A stretch of DNA of 64,000 nt from Avibacterium avium (lineage in GTDB: Bacteria; Pseudomonadota; Gammaproteobacteria; Enterobacterales; Pasteurellaceae): NCBI RefSeq assembly GCF_900454535.1, contig NZ_UGSP01000001.1:1609501-1673500 (forward strand). Reading direction: 5' to 3'. Below the pieces are notes generated by a model that did no database searches, was not told the DNA's origin, and saw only the letters and a program-made list of their open reading frames with translations. Below are positions 19,350 to 29,031 of the stretch, piece by piece; position 1 is the first letter of the stretch; every line of letters begins with the position of its first letter. The position numbers and the translations under genes were made by a program.

Positions 19350-19380
19350 AGCATAAACCTTAACATAGGGTTAATGTCAA
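19350..19380 (-). promoter_or_regulatory. CueR-type (MerR family) promoter of copZ-copA
   Basis: On the minus strand TTGACA (rc of 19375-19380) and TATGCT (rc of 19350-19355) are 19 bases apart. This over-long spacer is the signature of MerR-family promoters. The spacer holds an inverted repeat with the form TTAACCCTATGTTAAGG, close to CueR operators. No cueR gene is in the window. Confidence 0.75.
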
Positions 19381-19441
19381 TATGAAAAATGCAGTGAAAT
19401 ATGAGAAAAAGTGCGGTGTAAAATAAGGCGATTTTTTCGCC

Positions 19442-20746
19442 TTATTCTGGTTTGGTTTGAATTTCTTGCGAAAATGCTTGCAAGCCTTGTGCGTTACCTG
19501 ATTTCACCATAGCTTGCATTGCTTGGGTTGGGGTGTGGATCAACTTGTTCATTAATTTATAGCTTAATTCTTGCAAAATTTGCTCCGCACTTTCACCTTG
19601 CTGTAAGGCACTCAAGGCTTTTTCAAGCATTTCTTGGCGAGTTTGCTCCGCTTCTTCACGATAACGGCGAATTAAATTAGAAAACTGATGCACCTTGAGC
19701 CATTCAAAAAAGGCTTGGTTTTCTTCATCAATAATCTGTTCTGCTTCAGCGGAAGCCTGTTCCCGCTGGGTGAGATTGCGCTGAATGATATTTTGCAAAT
19801 CATCAACGGTGTAATGATAAACGCTTTCCACTTCGCCTGCGCTTTCTTCTACATCACGCGGTACGGCAATATCAACAATTAGCATTGGATTATAACAACG
19901 CTTTTTCTGCGCTTGCTGCACCATTGCTTGGCTGATTAGGGTGTTTGGGCTGCCTGTCGAGCTGATTACAATATCGGCCTGATCTAAGGCTGCTTGAAGA
20001 TCATCTAGCCCGATCACACGAATTTTCTGTGTAGATCCTAGCTTTTCCACTAACTGTTCAGCACGAGCAAGGGTTCGGTTGGCAATGGTTAAGCTTTTTA
20101 CGCCGTGGCGTAATAAATGGCGAGCTACCAATTCGATGGTTTCGCCCGCACCGACAAGTAAAATATTCAGCTGACGTAAACTATCAAAAATCTGACGAGC
20201 GAGCGTGCAGGCAGTATAGGCCACCGACACGGCATTTTCACCGATACTGGTTTCCGTGCGCACACGCTTTGCCGTGGAAAAAGTTTTTTGGAATAAGCGA
20301 GAAAGCTGGCCTGAAATCGCGCCTTGATGTTGCTGATAATAATCTTCACTCAGCTGATAGGCTTGCTTTACTTGCCCTAAAATTTGTGGCTCGCCCAATA
20401 CAAGGGAATCCAATCCGCACGCGACACGCATTAAATGTTGCGTGGCAAACTGATTTTGTTTGACATAAAGGCTATGATTCAACTCTTCTTTATCAAACTG
20501 ATGAATTTCGCTCAGCCAGTCAATACATTGGCGTTGCCATTGGGCATCATCTTGTGGGGAAATGGCTTTATTATGAAAATACACTTCTGTACGGTTGCAG
20601 GTGGACAAAATCACAGCGCTGTCCGCCAAAGCAGCTTGCTCGATTTGTTGCAATGCCTGCTGACGTTTTTCATCAGAAAACGCCACTTTTTCACGCAATG
20701 CCACAGAAGCGGTTTTATGGTTAATGCCTAAAACAAGAATTGTCAT
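19442..20746 (-). CDS. hemA: glutamyl-tRNA reductase
   Basis: First enzyme of the C5 haem pathway; reduces glutamyl-tRNA to glutamate-1-semialdehyde with NADPH. 434 residues. Catalytic C50 in [10 protein letters not shown]. Rossmann motif [14 protein letters not shown] in the middle, then the long spinal helix and dimerisation region, which is Gln/Glu-rich. Slightly longer than E. coli HemA (418). Transcribed alone after fadD; a USS-containing hairpin sits just before its start. Presence of hemA means this organism can at least start haem synthesis, unlike H. influenzae. Confidence 0.96.
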   Translation of the reverse strand: MTILVLGINHKTASVALREKVAFSDEKRQQALQQIEQAALADSAVILSTCNRTEVYFHNKAISPQDDAQWQRQCIDWLSEIHQFDKEELNHSLYVKQNQFATQHLMRVACGLDSLVLGEPQILGQVKQAYQLSEDYYQQHQGAISGQLSRLFQKTFSTAKRVRTETSIGENAVSVAYTACTLARQIFDSLRQLNILLVGAGETIELVARHLLRHGVKSLTIANRTLARAEQLVEKLGSTQKIRVIGLDDLQAALDQADIVISSTGSPNTLISQAMVQQAQKKRCYNPMLIVDIAVPRDVEESAGEVESVYHYTVDDLQNIIQRNLTQREQASAEAEQIIDEENQAFFEWLKVHQFSNLIRRYREEAEQTRQEMLEKALSALQQGESAEQILQELSYKLMNKLIHTPTQAMQAMVKSGNAQGLQAFSQEIQTKPE

Positions 20747-20760
20747 AAATTAATTGAAAT

Positions 20761-20780
20761 TTGACCGCACTTTCGGTCAA
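20761..20780 (-). promoter_or_regulatory. hairpin with embedded USS in the hemA leader
   Basis: TTGACCG/CGGTCAA, a perfect 7-bp stem around a six-base loop, ending about 14 bases before the hemA start. The uptake signal ACCGCACTT spans one arm and the loop. It may occlude or define the 5' end of the hemA message. Confidence 0.35.
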
Positions 20781-20889
20781 GCCCCCACAAAATAAAAAGA
20801 AAGAAAATAAAAACTTGCTCATTCTAAGCAATTATTTGCCATTGAGCAAATTGAAACAACGAATTGTTTATATAGTAAAAATAAATTAA

Positions 20890-20911
20890 AGGCATCTGTA
20901 AACAGATGCCT
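20890..20911 (-). terminator. terminator of fadD
   Basis: Perfect 10-bp stem AGGCATCTGT/ACAGATGCCT with a two-base loop, T-rich on the minus-strand 3' side. It starts 13 bases after the fadD stop. Confidence 0.8.
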
Positions 20912-20923
20912 AAAAATTGTGCG

Positions 20924-22612
20924 TTAATTCGCTGGTCGTTTGGCTAATTCTTCATCGCGCAGTACGCGGCGCAGAATTTTACCTACATTGGATTTTGGTA
21001 ATTCATCTCTAAATTCAATGTCTTTCGGTACTTTATAGCCGGTGAGATGCTGGCGGCAATGTTGGCGTAGCTCATCACGCGTCAGACTTTCATCTTTTTT
21101 CACCACAAATACTTTAATGGTTTCGCCCGACACTTCATTTGGCACGCCAATGGCTACCACTTCAGCCACTTTGTAATTGAGCATAATCACATCTTCAATT
21201 TCATTTGGATACACATTAAAGCCTGAAACCAAGATCATATCTTTTTTGCGATCCACAATGCGTAAGCTGTAAGATTCGTCCATCACCACAATATCGCCTG
21301 TGGCAAGCCAGCCGTCTTTCAGCACTTCCTCTGTGGCTTCAGGACGCTTCCAATACCCTTGCATCACCTGCTCGCCTTTCACCCAAAGCTCCCCTGGTTC
21401 GCCAAGTTGAGCTTCTTCGCCATTGTCTTTGATGATTTTAATATCCGTATTCGGCACGGGAACACCGATAGTGCCGTTGTGTTTCACCACATTGATTGGA
21501 CAAGCGGCAATCAATGGTGAACATTCAGTCATTCCATAGCCTTCAATAATGTTACAGCCTGTGGTTTCGTGCCAACGGGTTGCCACAGATTGCTGAATGG
21601 CCATTCCCCCACCAACGGAAAGTTTAAGCTGTGAAAAATCGATTTCTTTGAAATTTTCATTATTTAACAAGGCGTTAAATAAAGTGTTTACCCCGGTAAT
21701 GGCAACAAAGCGATATTTTTTCATCTCTTTGACAAAACCATCAATATCACGCGGATTGGTGATCAAAATTGCGGTAACGCCCAGTTCAATAAACAATAAG
21801 CAGTTTACGGTTAAAGCAAAAACGTGATACAGCGGTAAAGCCAGAATGGCTTTGCGTTCGCGCGTGTGATCGCCCACGAAAGGATAGGCAATCCATTTTG
21901 CCTGAAATACATTGGTAATAATATTGTGATGAGAAAGCATTGCGCCTTTGGCAACGCCTGTTGTGCCGCCTGTATATTGTAAGAAAGCAAGATCATTACC
22001 CGTTAAATGCGGGCGAACATATTGACGATATTTTCCCACAGCCAGCACTTCACGGAATGTTACGGCGTGCGGTAATTTATATTTTGGTACGAGCTTTTTA
22101 ATGTATTTCACCACGAAATTCACCAGCGTGCGTTTACCAAAAGAAAGCTGATCGCCCATTCGGGTTAAAATAACGTGTTTTACTTCTGTATTGAATACCA
22201 CTTTTTCAAGGGTTGAAGCGAAATTTGACACCACCACAATGGCTTTTGCGCCGCTGTCTTGTAGCTGATGTTCTAGCTCTCTTGGCGTGTAAAGGGGATT
22301 AACATTCACCACCACCATTCCAGCGCGTAAAATACCAAATAGCGCAATAGGATATTGCAATAAATTTGGCATCATCAATGCCACAGGATCGCCTTGTTGT
22401 AACTTCAATTCATTTTGTAAATAAGCAGCAAAGGCGCGGCTACGCTCTTCTAATTTACGAAAGGTCAGCACTTGCCCCATATTAATATAAGCAGCGCGAT
22501 CAGGGTGTTCGCGCACCGCCTTATCAAACATATCTAAGATATTTTCATAGGCAGAAGTGTCAATATGCTTTTCTACACCTTCTGGATAATTGATAAACCA
22601 AGGCTTTTCCAT
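20924..22612 (-). CDS. fadD: long-chain-fatty-acid CoA ligase
   Basis: Acyl-CoA synthetase that activates long-chain fatty acids with ATP and CoA, used for uptake and phospholipid recycling. 562 residues (E. coli FadD 561). AMP-binding motif [16 protein letters not shown], then [13 protein letters not shown] and the FACS motif [14 protein letters not shown]. The C-terminal Lys is in [11 protein letters not shown]. It lies 74 bases after tsaB and may be co-transcribed with yoaA-tsaB. Confidence 0.96.
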   Translation of the reverse strand: MEKPWFINYPEGVEKHIDTSAYENILDMFDKAVREHPDRAAYINMGQVLTFRKLEERSRAFAAYLQNELKLQQGDPVALMMPNLLQYPIALFGILRAGMVVVNVNPLYTPRELEHQLQDSGAKAIVVVSNFASTLEKVVFNTEVKHVILTRMGDQLSFGKRTLVNFVVKYIKKLVPKYKLPHAVTFREVLAVGKYRQYVRPHLTGNDLAFLQYTGGTTGVAKGAMLSHHNIITNVFQAKWIAYPFVGDHTRERKAILALPLYHVFALTVNCLLFIELGVTAILITNPRDIDGFVKEMKKYRFVAITGVNTLFNALLNNENFKEIDFSQLKLSVGGGMAIQQSVATRWHETTGCNIIEGYGMTECSPLIAACPINVVKHNGTIGVPVPNTDIKIIKDNGEEAQLGEPGELWVKGEQVMQGYWKRPEATEEVLKDGWLATGDIVVMDESYSLRIVDRKKDMILVSGFNVYPNEIEDVIMLNYKVAEVVAIGVPNEVSGETIKVFVVKKDESLTRDELRQHCRQHLTGYKVPKDIEFRDELPKSNVGKILRRVLRDEELAKRPAN

Positions 22613-22686
22613 TTGTTATCCTTATTATTTTTATTAAATCTTACGGATTTTATCACTAGCTCACGAATGTGCCAAATGCTGATGCG

Positions 22687-23397
22687 TTATTCACGCCCAG
22701 GTAACTTTTTCCAAGTTACTTCATTGCGCAAATAAACTGGCTCAATTTCCACCGCACTTATCCATTGTTTCTGCCAGTAATAAGGCAAGGCTAAAGGCAA
22801 CATTGCTTTGGCAGAAGGCAAGGTGATGTCAGAATCTTTCGCCCAATCTAATGTAGCAAGTTGCGAATAAGCCTGCCAGCCCGTTCCCACTTTAACGCAA
22901 TCTTCCGTTTGTTGAGCCAGCTGAAGTACGGCTTCTGGGGTACAAACTCGTTCGCTAACTAACGCTTGCCAGTCAAAAAACTCGCCAAAATCTGACCGCA
23001 CTTTTTGCATCTGAAGTTGGCTAAAATACACCTCATTCATTCTGGCATCAATGGCGCATAGCACCTGTGTTGTGCCATATTGCTCATAGGCTTGCTGTGC
23101 CATTGTGGTGAGATTAGAAATAGGAATCACCGGCAAATCTGCACCTAATGCTAAGCCTTGCGCAATGCCTGCTCCCACGCGCACACCAGTAAAACTACCC
23201 GGACCACGTCCAAAAACCAAGGCATCGACTTGATTGAGCGTAACACCAGACTGGCTTAAAATTTCATCAACCATTGGCAAAATACGCTTTGTGTGCGTGC
23301 GTTGCGCCAATTCATCTAAATGGGTGATTTCCCCTTTATGCAATAAGGCAACGGAACAGGCTTCCGTTGAAGTATCTAAAGCGAGTAAAGTTGTCAT
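22687..23397 (-). CDS. tsaB: tRNA threonylcarbamoyladenosine biosynthesis protein TsaB
   Basis: Partner of TsaD in making the universal t6A base at position 37 of ANN-decoding tRNAs. 236 residues, ASKHA fold with N-terminal LALDTSTEACSVAL and GRGPGSFTGVRVGAGIAQG. Family members in enterics are about 231 residues. Its start codon overlaps the yoaA stop by one base, so the two genes are translationally coupled. Confidence 0.96.
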   Translation of the reverse strand: MTTLLALDTSTEACSVALLHKGEITHLDELAQRTHTKRILPMVDEILSQSGVTLNQVDALVFGRGPGSFTGVRVGAGIAQGLALGADLPVIPISNLTTMAQQAYEQYGTTQVLCAIDARMNEVYFSQLQMQKVRSDFGEFFDWQALVSERVCTPEAVLQLAQQTEDCVKVGTGWQAYSQLATLDWAKDSDITLPSAKAMLPLALPYYWQKQWISAVEIEPVYLRNEVTWKKLPGRE

Positions 23398-25343
23398 TAT
23401 TTTTTCTCTGTTAAAAATTGGATTACGTTGTTTAAATCTCGGGTTCGTTTAGCATTCGGCAAACTTTTCAAGAAAGTTTCACCGTAGGATCGCATCACCA
23501 AACGGCTATCACAAATAATCACCGCACCGCGGTCGGTAACATCACGGATCAAACGCCCTACCCCTTGTTTTAAGGTGATCACCGCTTCGGGAATTTGGAT
23601 CTCATTAAACGGATCTTTGCCCTGCAAGCGGCAATCTTCCATTCGTGCTTTGAGCAAAGGCTCATCAGGTGCGGTAAAGGGCAATTTATCAATAATCACT
23701 AAGGAAAGGGCATCGCCGCGCACATCTACCCCCTCCCAGAAACTGGAAGTGGCGACCAACACGGCGTGAGATTGGGTGGTAAACTGTTCTAATAATTTGC
23801 TTTTTGCCGTTTCCCCTTGCAATAACACGGTTAAATCACTGTGTTCACGGAAAAAATCCGCCAGCCCACGCATCATTGAATAAGAGGTACAAAGTACAAA
23901 ACAGCGCCCCTGATTTTTTTCGATGATCGGTAATAACATTTGCCCGAGCTGCGTTTGCGTGTGCGATTGGTTCAATGCAGGCAAGAAACGTGGCACACAT
24001 AATAAGGCTTGTTCAGGATAATTAAACGGACTCGGCAAAATTTTCTGCTCGGCATTTTGAATGCCTAAACGTTGGCAAAAATGCTGAAAATTGCCCCCCA
24101 CTTCTAAGGTAGCAGAAGTAAAAATCCACGCGGCTTCTTTTTGGCTGAGCTGTTCACCGAATTTATCTGCCACGGTGAGCGGTGTGATATGCAAGCCAAA
24201 GCCACGCCCCATGGTTTCATACCAATAGCAATATCCCACCAAATGGGTTTCTTGCAGACGTTTTAAAATCACCTGAATACTGGCAATGCGTTCAAAAATG
24301 CTGTCTAGGGTTTGCGAACGACCTAGTGCAAGTTTCACCACATCAGATAAAAATGCCAATTTTTCTTGCAATAATTCTACGCATTTTTGCACCGCACTTT
24401 TATCTGCGGAATGCGCCATCGCAGGCTGAGAATACAGCTCGCGCCAGTTGCCACGGCGATTACCCTCACCCAATAATAAACGAAAATCTTGCACCACCTT
24501 GAGCAAGGTATCCGCCGCCACGCCAAGCTGTTTCATATCTTTTAATTCTGTACGATAAACAATATTGGCATCTTTGCATAAATCAAATAATTGACGTGAA
24601 GTCAGGGATATGCCGAAATACTGGCTCGCGACATCAGCAATTTGATGGGCTTCATCAAAAATTATCGCCTGCGCATTAGGGATCAGCTCGCCAAAGCCGC
24701 TTTCTTTTACCGCCATATCAGCAAAAAATAAATGATGATTCACCACCACTAAATCGGCATTTAAGGCTTTTTTACGTGCCGCCGCCACATAGCAATCGCC
24801 GTAATTCGGACACTCTGAACCTAAGCAGCTTTCAGTGGTGCTGGTAAGCTGTGGCAAAATCGGGCTGTCTTCCGCAATTTCCACACATTCGCTTAAATCC
24901 CCTGTTTTAGTGGCATTGTTCCATTTTCGCACTTTAGCCAAATCTGCTAACACCGTGCGATCGCCCAATACCCCTTGTGCAATCAGCTGATCCAAACGTT
25001 CAAGGCAAAGATAATTAGCTCGCCCTTTTAAAAGCGCGATTTTGCCCGTATAACCCAACGCTTTTTTAATGGCAGGAAGATCACGATTGAACAATTGATC
25101 TTGCAGATTTTTTGACCCCGTGGAAATAATGGTTTTCTTGCCTGCAAGCAACGCTGGCACTAAATAAGCAAAGGTTTTCCCCGTGCCCGTTCCTGCTTCC
25201 ACCACAAGGGCTTGCTTATGTGAAATAGCCTGCGCCACGGCTTGCGCCATTTCTAGCTGCTCGGCTCGGGGGCGAAATCCTTTGATATGCTGACTCAGCA
25301 CGCCCGTTTCCGCAAAGGCGTTGATCACATTTTGGCTATCCAT
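23397..25343 (-). CDS. yoaA: DinG-family ATP-dependent helicase YoaA
   Basis: XPD/DinG-type 5'-3' iron-sulfur helicase, linked in E. coli to DNA repair together with the clamp-loader subunit HolC. 648 residues. Walker A AGTGTGKT at 50-57, DEAH box at 230-233, and four cysteines at about 113, 173, 178 and 184 that form the 4Fe-4S site. Motif VI reads QGVGRLIRD near the end. Ends one base into tsaB. Confidence 0.95.
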   Translation of the reverse strand: MDSQNVINAFAETGVLSQHIKGFRPRAEQLEMAQAVAQAISHKQALVVEAGTGTGKTFAYLVPALLAGKKTIISTGSKNLQDQLFNRDLPAIKKALGYTGKIALLKGRANYLCLERLDQLIAQGVLGDRTVLADLAKVRKWNNATKTGDLSECVEIAEDSPILPQLTSTTESCLGSECPNYGDCYVAAARKKALNADLVVVNHHLFFADMAVKESGFGELIPNAQAIIFDEAHQIADVASQYFGISLTSRQLFDLCKDANIVYRTELKDMKQLGVAADTLLKVVQDFRLLLGEGNRRGNWRELYSQPAMAHSADKSAVQKCVELLQEKLAFLSDVVKLALGRSQTLDSIFERIASIQVILKRLQETHLVGYCYWYETMGRGFGLHITPLTVADKFGEQLSQKEAAWIFTSATLEVGGNFQHFCQRLGIQNAEQKILPSPFNYPEQALLCVPRFLPALNQSHTQTQLGQMLLPIIEKNQGRCFVLCTSYSMMRGLADFFREHSDLTVLLQGETAKSKLLEQFTTQSHAVLVATSSFWEGVDVRGDALSLVIIDKLPFTAPDEPLLKARMEDCRLQGKDPFNEIQIPEAVITLKQGVGRLIRDVTDRGAVIICDSRLVMRSYGETFLKSLPNAKRTRDLNNVIQFLTEKK

Positions 25344-25466
25344 TCGTTCAATTCGAGGTTAGGGTAAATAAAATTAGCGGCTATTCTAACAGATAAGCAA
25401 AGAAAAATCCTATACAGTATTTTACTGGATAAAATGGTGTATGAAGTGCGGTGGGATTTGGATAAA

Positions 25467-25501
25467 TTTTACCCTTAATAAATGAATTATTAAGGGTAAA
25501 A
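25467..25501 (-). terminator. bidirectional terminator after yeeD
   Basis: Long inverted repeat TTTTACCCTTAATAA/TTATTAAGGGTAAAA with a short loop, T runs on both strands, starting 8 bases after the yeeD stop. A USS lies beside it near 25445. Confidence 0.85.
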
Positions 25502-25509
25502 TAATACCA

Positions 25510-25779
25510 TTATTTTTGAATAAGATAACGTAAAATAGTACCATCTTGTTCAATGCTAAGCATTGTGTATCCGTGATTTTTCGCATCCACCGGAATATTA
25601 TTAATGGATTGCGCACAGTCACTTAACACTTCCAAAATTTCGCCTTCTTGTAAGGTAGGCATTGTTTCTAAGGTAGCGATTGCGGGATAAGGGCAAGGTT
25701 CACCAAGCATATCTAAAGTGTAGGTTGGTGTGATCTCCGCAGGATGTTTATCTTTCTGTTCAATTACAATAAATGCCAT
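25510..25779 (-). CDS. yeeD: TusA-family sulfur carrier YeeD (TsuB)
   Basis: TusA/SirA-like sulfur carrier, 89 residues. The conserved Cys-Pro is in LGEPCPYPAIATLE. In E. coli YeeD (TsuB) works with the membrane protein YeeE to take up and process thiosulfate for cysteine synthesis. An N-terminal extension of about 20 residues precedes the TusA domain. It follows yeeE by 40 bases. Confidence 0.92.
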   Translation of the reverse strand: MAFIVIEQKDKHPAEITPTYTLDMLGEPCPYPAIATLETMPTLQEGEILEVLSDCAQSINNIPVDAKNHGYTMLSIEQDGTILRYLIQK

Positions 25780-25819
25780 TGTTAATGTCCTCTAAAAATA
25801 ATGAAAAAATGACCGCACT

Positions 25820-27037
25820 TTAAATCGTATAACGATTAGTCGCAGCAACGCGTGCTTTTGCTTTGCGGATAAAGCGTTTTTCCCACCAAATAATGAAAAT
25901 CAAACAGCTAATCATTAAGGCGTAATTAATCAGTAGTCCAGAAATAGGACCAAAAGATTTTAATAGGTTTATTTTTTCATAATCTAACGCTAAAACTGGC
26001 GCAAGATCATCCCATAAATAAGCAAGTAAGGTTGAACCAGCAATATTTCCTACACCAACCCACATAAAATGAACTTGACCTTCCATTGCACGATACATCC
26101 AGCCTGTTTCACATCCACCAGCCAACACAATACCAAAACCAAATAACAAGCCGCCAATCAAAGCATTTGGGCCGGCCCACATAATTTTAGGATTCATACC
26201 AAGCTGAATATAACTAAAAATGCAAATTGTGCTAATGATCATACCGTAGATAATTGCCTTGCCCATATAAGCTCGGCCAGAAACCCATAAATCACGGAAA
26301 GCGGAAGTAAAACAAATTTGTGCGCGTTCAATTAATAATCCAAAGGCTAAGCCAAATAACATTGCAAAACCGAGTTTAGTTGAATGTTGTAAGGTATAAA
26401 TGGATAACACTGCCCAGCAAAGAAACACTACCATTCCGATCCAAAAGCGGCGCTGCGCTTGCTTTGGATCACTTTGTCTGATTGCTGCACCGCCTTTTTT
26501 TAGCTTTAACGGCGCACGGAAAATTGGTAATAAAGTAAATTTTACCCCTGCGTAAGTACCAATAGCGGTAGTTAAGGTAAAGTACCACGCGTGCATTGAG
26601 AATTGTGGAATTCCTGTGAAAAGCGATGCCAAATTACACCCCATTGCCAAGCGTGCGCCAAATCCTGCTAATGCGCCACCAATTAAGGCCTGAAGAATGC
26701 GAATTTTATTTTGTGATGCTCGAATTTTCATATTATTCGCCCATAGCGCTGCCGCAATACAACCAGCGAACATTCCTAGGATCATCACCCCATCAATGCG
26801 ATTTAGCACAGAACCCTCAAGGCTAATTAATTTATAATAGCCCCATTTTTCAGCATCCACGCCAAAAAATTGCAGAATTTCCCCGCCCCAGCGTGTAAAT
26901 TCTCCCGTTACCGCCCAATAAGTACCAGTTAAGCCAAAATAATAAGCAGATAAAATCCCCGCTGCGATGACTGCTGCTGTCGGATGCCAAAATTTAATAA
27001 GATAGTTTTGTTTAAATGATTGCCAAATTTCTAACAT
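25820..27037 (-). CDS. yeeE: thiosulfate transporter YeeE (TsuA)
   Basis: YeeE/YedE-family inner membrane protein, 405 residues with about 10 to 12 membrane segments. Conserved cysteine motifs are seen in MGCNLASLFTGI, RAQICFTSAFRDLW and LAGGCETGWMYRA, the residues that relay thiosulfate in TsuA structures. The two halves are related (each with a GGxLAGxG- or GGCE-like loop). Operon yeeE-yeeD. Upstream 27038-27332 (295 bases) is AT-rich with no gene; a weak hairpin GGCATA/TATGCC lies near 27220-27250. Confidence 0.92.
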   Translation of the reverse strand: MLEIWQSFKQNYLIKFWHPTAAVIAAGILSAYYFGLTGTYWAVTGEFTRWGGEILQFFGVDAEKWGYYKLISLEGSVLNRIDGVMILGMFAGCIAAALWANNMKIRASQNKIRILQALIGGALAGFGARLAMGCNLASLFTGIPQFSMHAWYFTLTTAIGTYAGVKFTLLPIFRAPLKLKKGGAAIRQSDPKQAQRRFWIGMVVFLCWAVLSIYTLQHSTKLGFAMLFGLAFGLLIERAQICFTSAFRDLWVSGRAYMGKAIIYGMIISTICIFSYIQLGMNPKIMWAGPNALIGGLLFGFGIVLAGGCETGWMYRAMEGQVHFMWVGVGNIAGSTLLAYLWDDLAPVLALDYEKINLLKSFGPISGLLINYALMISCLIFIIWWEKRFIRKAKARVAATNRYTI

Positions 27038-27332
27038 TCCTTAAATCCTTAAGCGAAATTGAAAACGGCAAGAATGGTATAACGATGAAAAACAGAATGG
27101 AAAACAGTTTGATCATTTCCTATACACAATACTTGCGATATAGATGTTCAAAGAACAGACCGATTTTACGATCTATTCATAAAATTACAAGACTTTCGAA
27201 TAAAAACCCTTATAAAATTAAGGCATAAAAAACAAACCGCTTTCTATGCCAACATAAGATAACTAACAAGATGGGGCAATGTGATCGCCCAACTTCATAT
27301 ATTCCTAAATTACACTACAATCTGAAATATGC

Positions 27333-27542
27333 TTATTCAACAATAGGAACAATTTTTGTCGCGTGTGAACCTTTTTCTCCGTGTACTACTTCAAAATGCA
27401 CTTTTTGCCCAGCTTTTAGCGAACGATAGCCGTCCATTTCAATAACAGAATAATGAGCAAAAATATCAGAATCATTTCCTTCCATTGAAATAAATCCAAA
27501 ACCTTTAGCATTATTGAACCATTTCACAATACCCACTTCCAT
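27333..27542 (-). CDS. cspD: cold-shock-domain protein
   Basis: Single-stranded nucleic acid binding protein, 69 residues. RNP motifs KGFGFI and an acidic variant of RNP2 (DIFAHYSVI) are present. H. influenzae and enteric CspD are close in sequence and length, including the ending THATKIVPIVE-like tail. Starvation-induced CspD inhibits replication in E. coli; another Csp role is possible. Gap 27543-27740 (198 bases) is its likely promoter and leader, with no gene seen. Confidence 0.88.
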   Translation of the reverse strand: MEVGIVKWFNNAKGFGFISMEGNDSDIFAHYSVIEMDGYRSLKAGQKVHFEVVHGEKGSHATKIVPIVE

Positions 27543-27740
27543 AAAACTTTAACCTCTTAAATGGATGATCTCAACGATCTATAACTAATTTAATAAAGCA
27601 TTTAATACTTTATCCCTCGTTGCAACGAATATTGGAATAAATTGCCTTATTTATCAATCATCAATATTTAAAAATCAAACAGAGATCACAAATTTTTATT
27701 AGGATTTTTAGGCTTAATCCGTTCAGCGAAAAAATGTTTT

Positions 27741-27890
27741 CTATTTTTCTTGATATTTTTCGCGTAATTCTTTTGCTACCATCGCAATGGCTTCACCGCT
27801 GCTTACGCCCTGCTCCATTAATGCCTGAATTTTTTCTACTGCTTCTTGCTGTTGTTCGTGGGTTAAGCTTAATAATGCTTGATCTAACAT
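27741..27890 (-). CDS. UPF0181 (YoaH-like) small protein
   Basis: A 49-residue protein, [20 protein letters not shown] onward, with the family hallmark THEQQQ.AVE.IQ.LM..G.SSGEAI..VA. This is UPF0181 (E. coli YoaH), function unknown, predicted all-helical and charged. ATG at 27890, stop TAG at 27741-27743. It is divergent from argF and lies upstream of cspD on the same strand. Confidence 0.9.
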   Translation of the reverse strand: MLDQALLSLTHEQQQEAVEKIQALMEQGVSSGEAIAMVAKELREKYQEK

Positions 27891-27968
27891 ATTTTTACCT
27901 TTATTCACCGAAAAGAAATCAGTAATATACCAACAAAATTTGCAAACACAACATAAGAGGAAAATATT

Positions 27969-28973
27969 ATGCCCTTTAACTTAAAAAACCGTCATTTACT
28001 TAGCCTTGTACACCACACGCCAGAAGAAATTAAATTTTTACTACAACTTGCCGAAGACTTAAAACGCGCCAAATATGCAGGCACAGAACAGCCCAAGTTA
28101 AAAGGCAAAAACATCGCTTTAATTTTTGAAAAAACCTCCACTCGCACACGCTGCGCCTTTGAAGTGGCGGCTTATGATCAAGGGGCAAATGTAACCTACA
28201 TTGATCCAAATTCTTCCCAAATTGGGCATAAAGAAAGTATGAAAGACACCGCACGCGTACTTGGAAGAATGTATGATGCCATTGAATATCGCGGCTTTAA
28301 ACAAGCGGTGGTCAATGAACTCGCCGAATATGCTGGTGTGCCAGTCTTTAACGGTTTAACCGATGAATTCCACCCAACTCAAATGCTGGCAGATGTGCTT
28401 ACAATGATGGAACATTGCGACAAACCGTTGTCTGAAATTAGCTATGTGTATATTGGTGATGCACGCAATAATATGGGCAATTCATTATTATTAATCGGGG
28501 CAAAATTAGGAATGGACGTTCGCATTTGCGCGCCAAAAGCCTTGCAGCCAGAAGCGGAATTAGTGGCAATGTGTCAAGAATTTGCGCAACAAACAGGGGC
28601 AAAAATCACCATTACAGAAGATGTGGATCTTGCCGTGAAAGGCGTTGATTTCGTGCATACAGACGTTTGGGTATCAATGGGCGAACCGCTTGAAAGCTGG
28701 GGCGAACGCATTGATTTGCTATTGCCTTATCAAGTAACCCCTGCCCTAATGCAACGCAGTGGCAACCCTAAAGTGAAGTTTATGCACTGCCTGCCCGCTT
28801 TCCATAATTGCGAAACCGAAGTCGGTAAAAAAATCGCCGAAAAATACCCGCACTTAGCAAACGGCATTGAAGTCACGGAAGAGGTGTTTGAATCCCCAAT
28901 GAACATCGCCTTTGACCAAGCAGAAAACCGTATGCACACCATTAAAGCGGTAATGGTGGCGTCTTTGGGATAA
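27969..28973 (+). CDS. argF: ornithine carbamoyltransferase
   Basis: Makes citrulline from ornithine and carbamoyl phosphate (or the reverse in arginine fermentation). 334 residues. Carbamoyl-phosphate motif STRTRCAF at about 56-63, HPTQ loop, and HCLPAFH near the C-terminus for ornithine binding. Anabolic ArgF and catabolic ArcB cannot be told apart by sequence alone; no arcA-deiminase or arcC genes lie nearby, so the symbol is tentative. AAGAGGAAAATATT precedes the ATG. Convergent with dsbD. Confidence 0.95.
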   Translation: MPFNLKNRHLLSLVHHTPEEIKFLLQLAEDLKRAKYAGTEQPKLKGKNIALIFEKTSTRTRCAFEVAAYDQGANVTYIDPNSSQIGHKESMKDTARVLGRMYDAIEYRGFKQAVVNELAEYAGVPVFNGLTDEFHPTQMLADVLTMMEHCDKPLSEISYVYIGDARNNMGNSLLLIGAKLGMDVRICAPKALQPEAELVAMCQEFAQQTGAKITITEDVDLAVKGVDFVHTDVWVSMGEPLESWGERIDLLLPYQVTPALMQRSGNPKVKFMHCLPAFHNCETEVGKKIAEKYPHLANGIEVTEEVFESPMNIAFDQAENRMHTIKAVMVASLG

Positions 28974-28998
28974 TTCTTTGGGATAATGATACATAAAC

Positions 28999-29031
28999 AA
29001 AAGTGCGGTAAAAAACACCGCACTTTTTTAT
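28999..29031. terminator. USS-dyad bidirectional terminator between argF and dsbD
   Basis: AAAGTGCGGT and ACCGCACTTT form an inverted repeat with a 7-base loop and T runs on both sides. Both arms are exact uptake signals. It serves argF on the plus strand and dsbD on the minus strand; the dsbD stop codon is at its edge. Confidence 0.85.

Noticed and set aside
27734-27925. Plus-strand frame of 63 residues over the UPF0181 gene
   Set aside because: The opposite strand holds a recognisable UPF0181 protein; this frame is its shadow.
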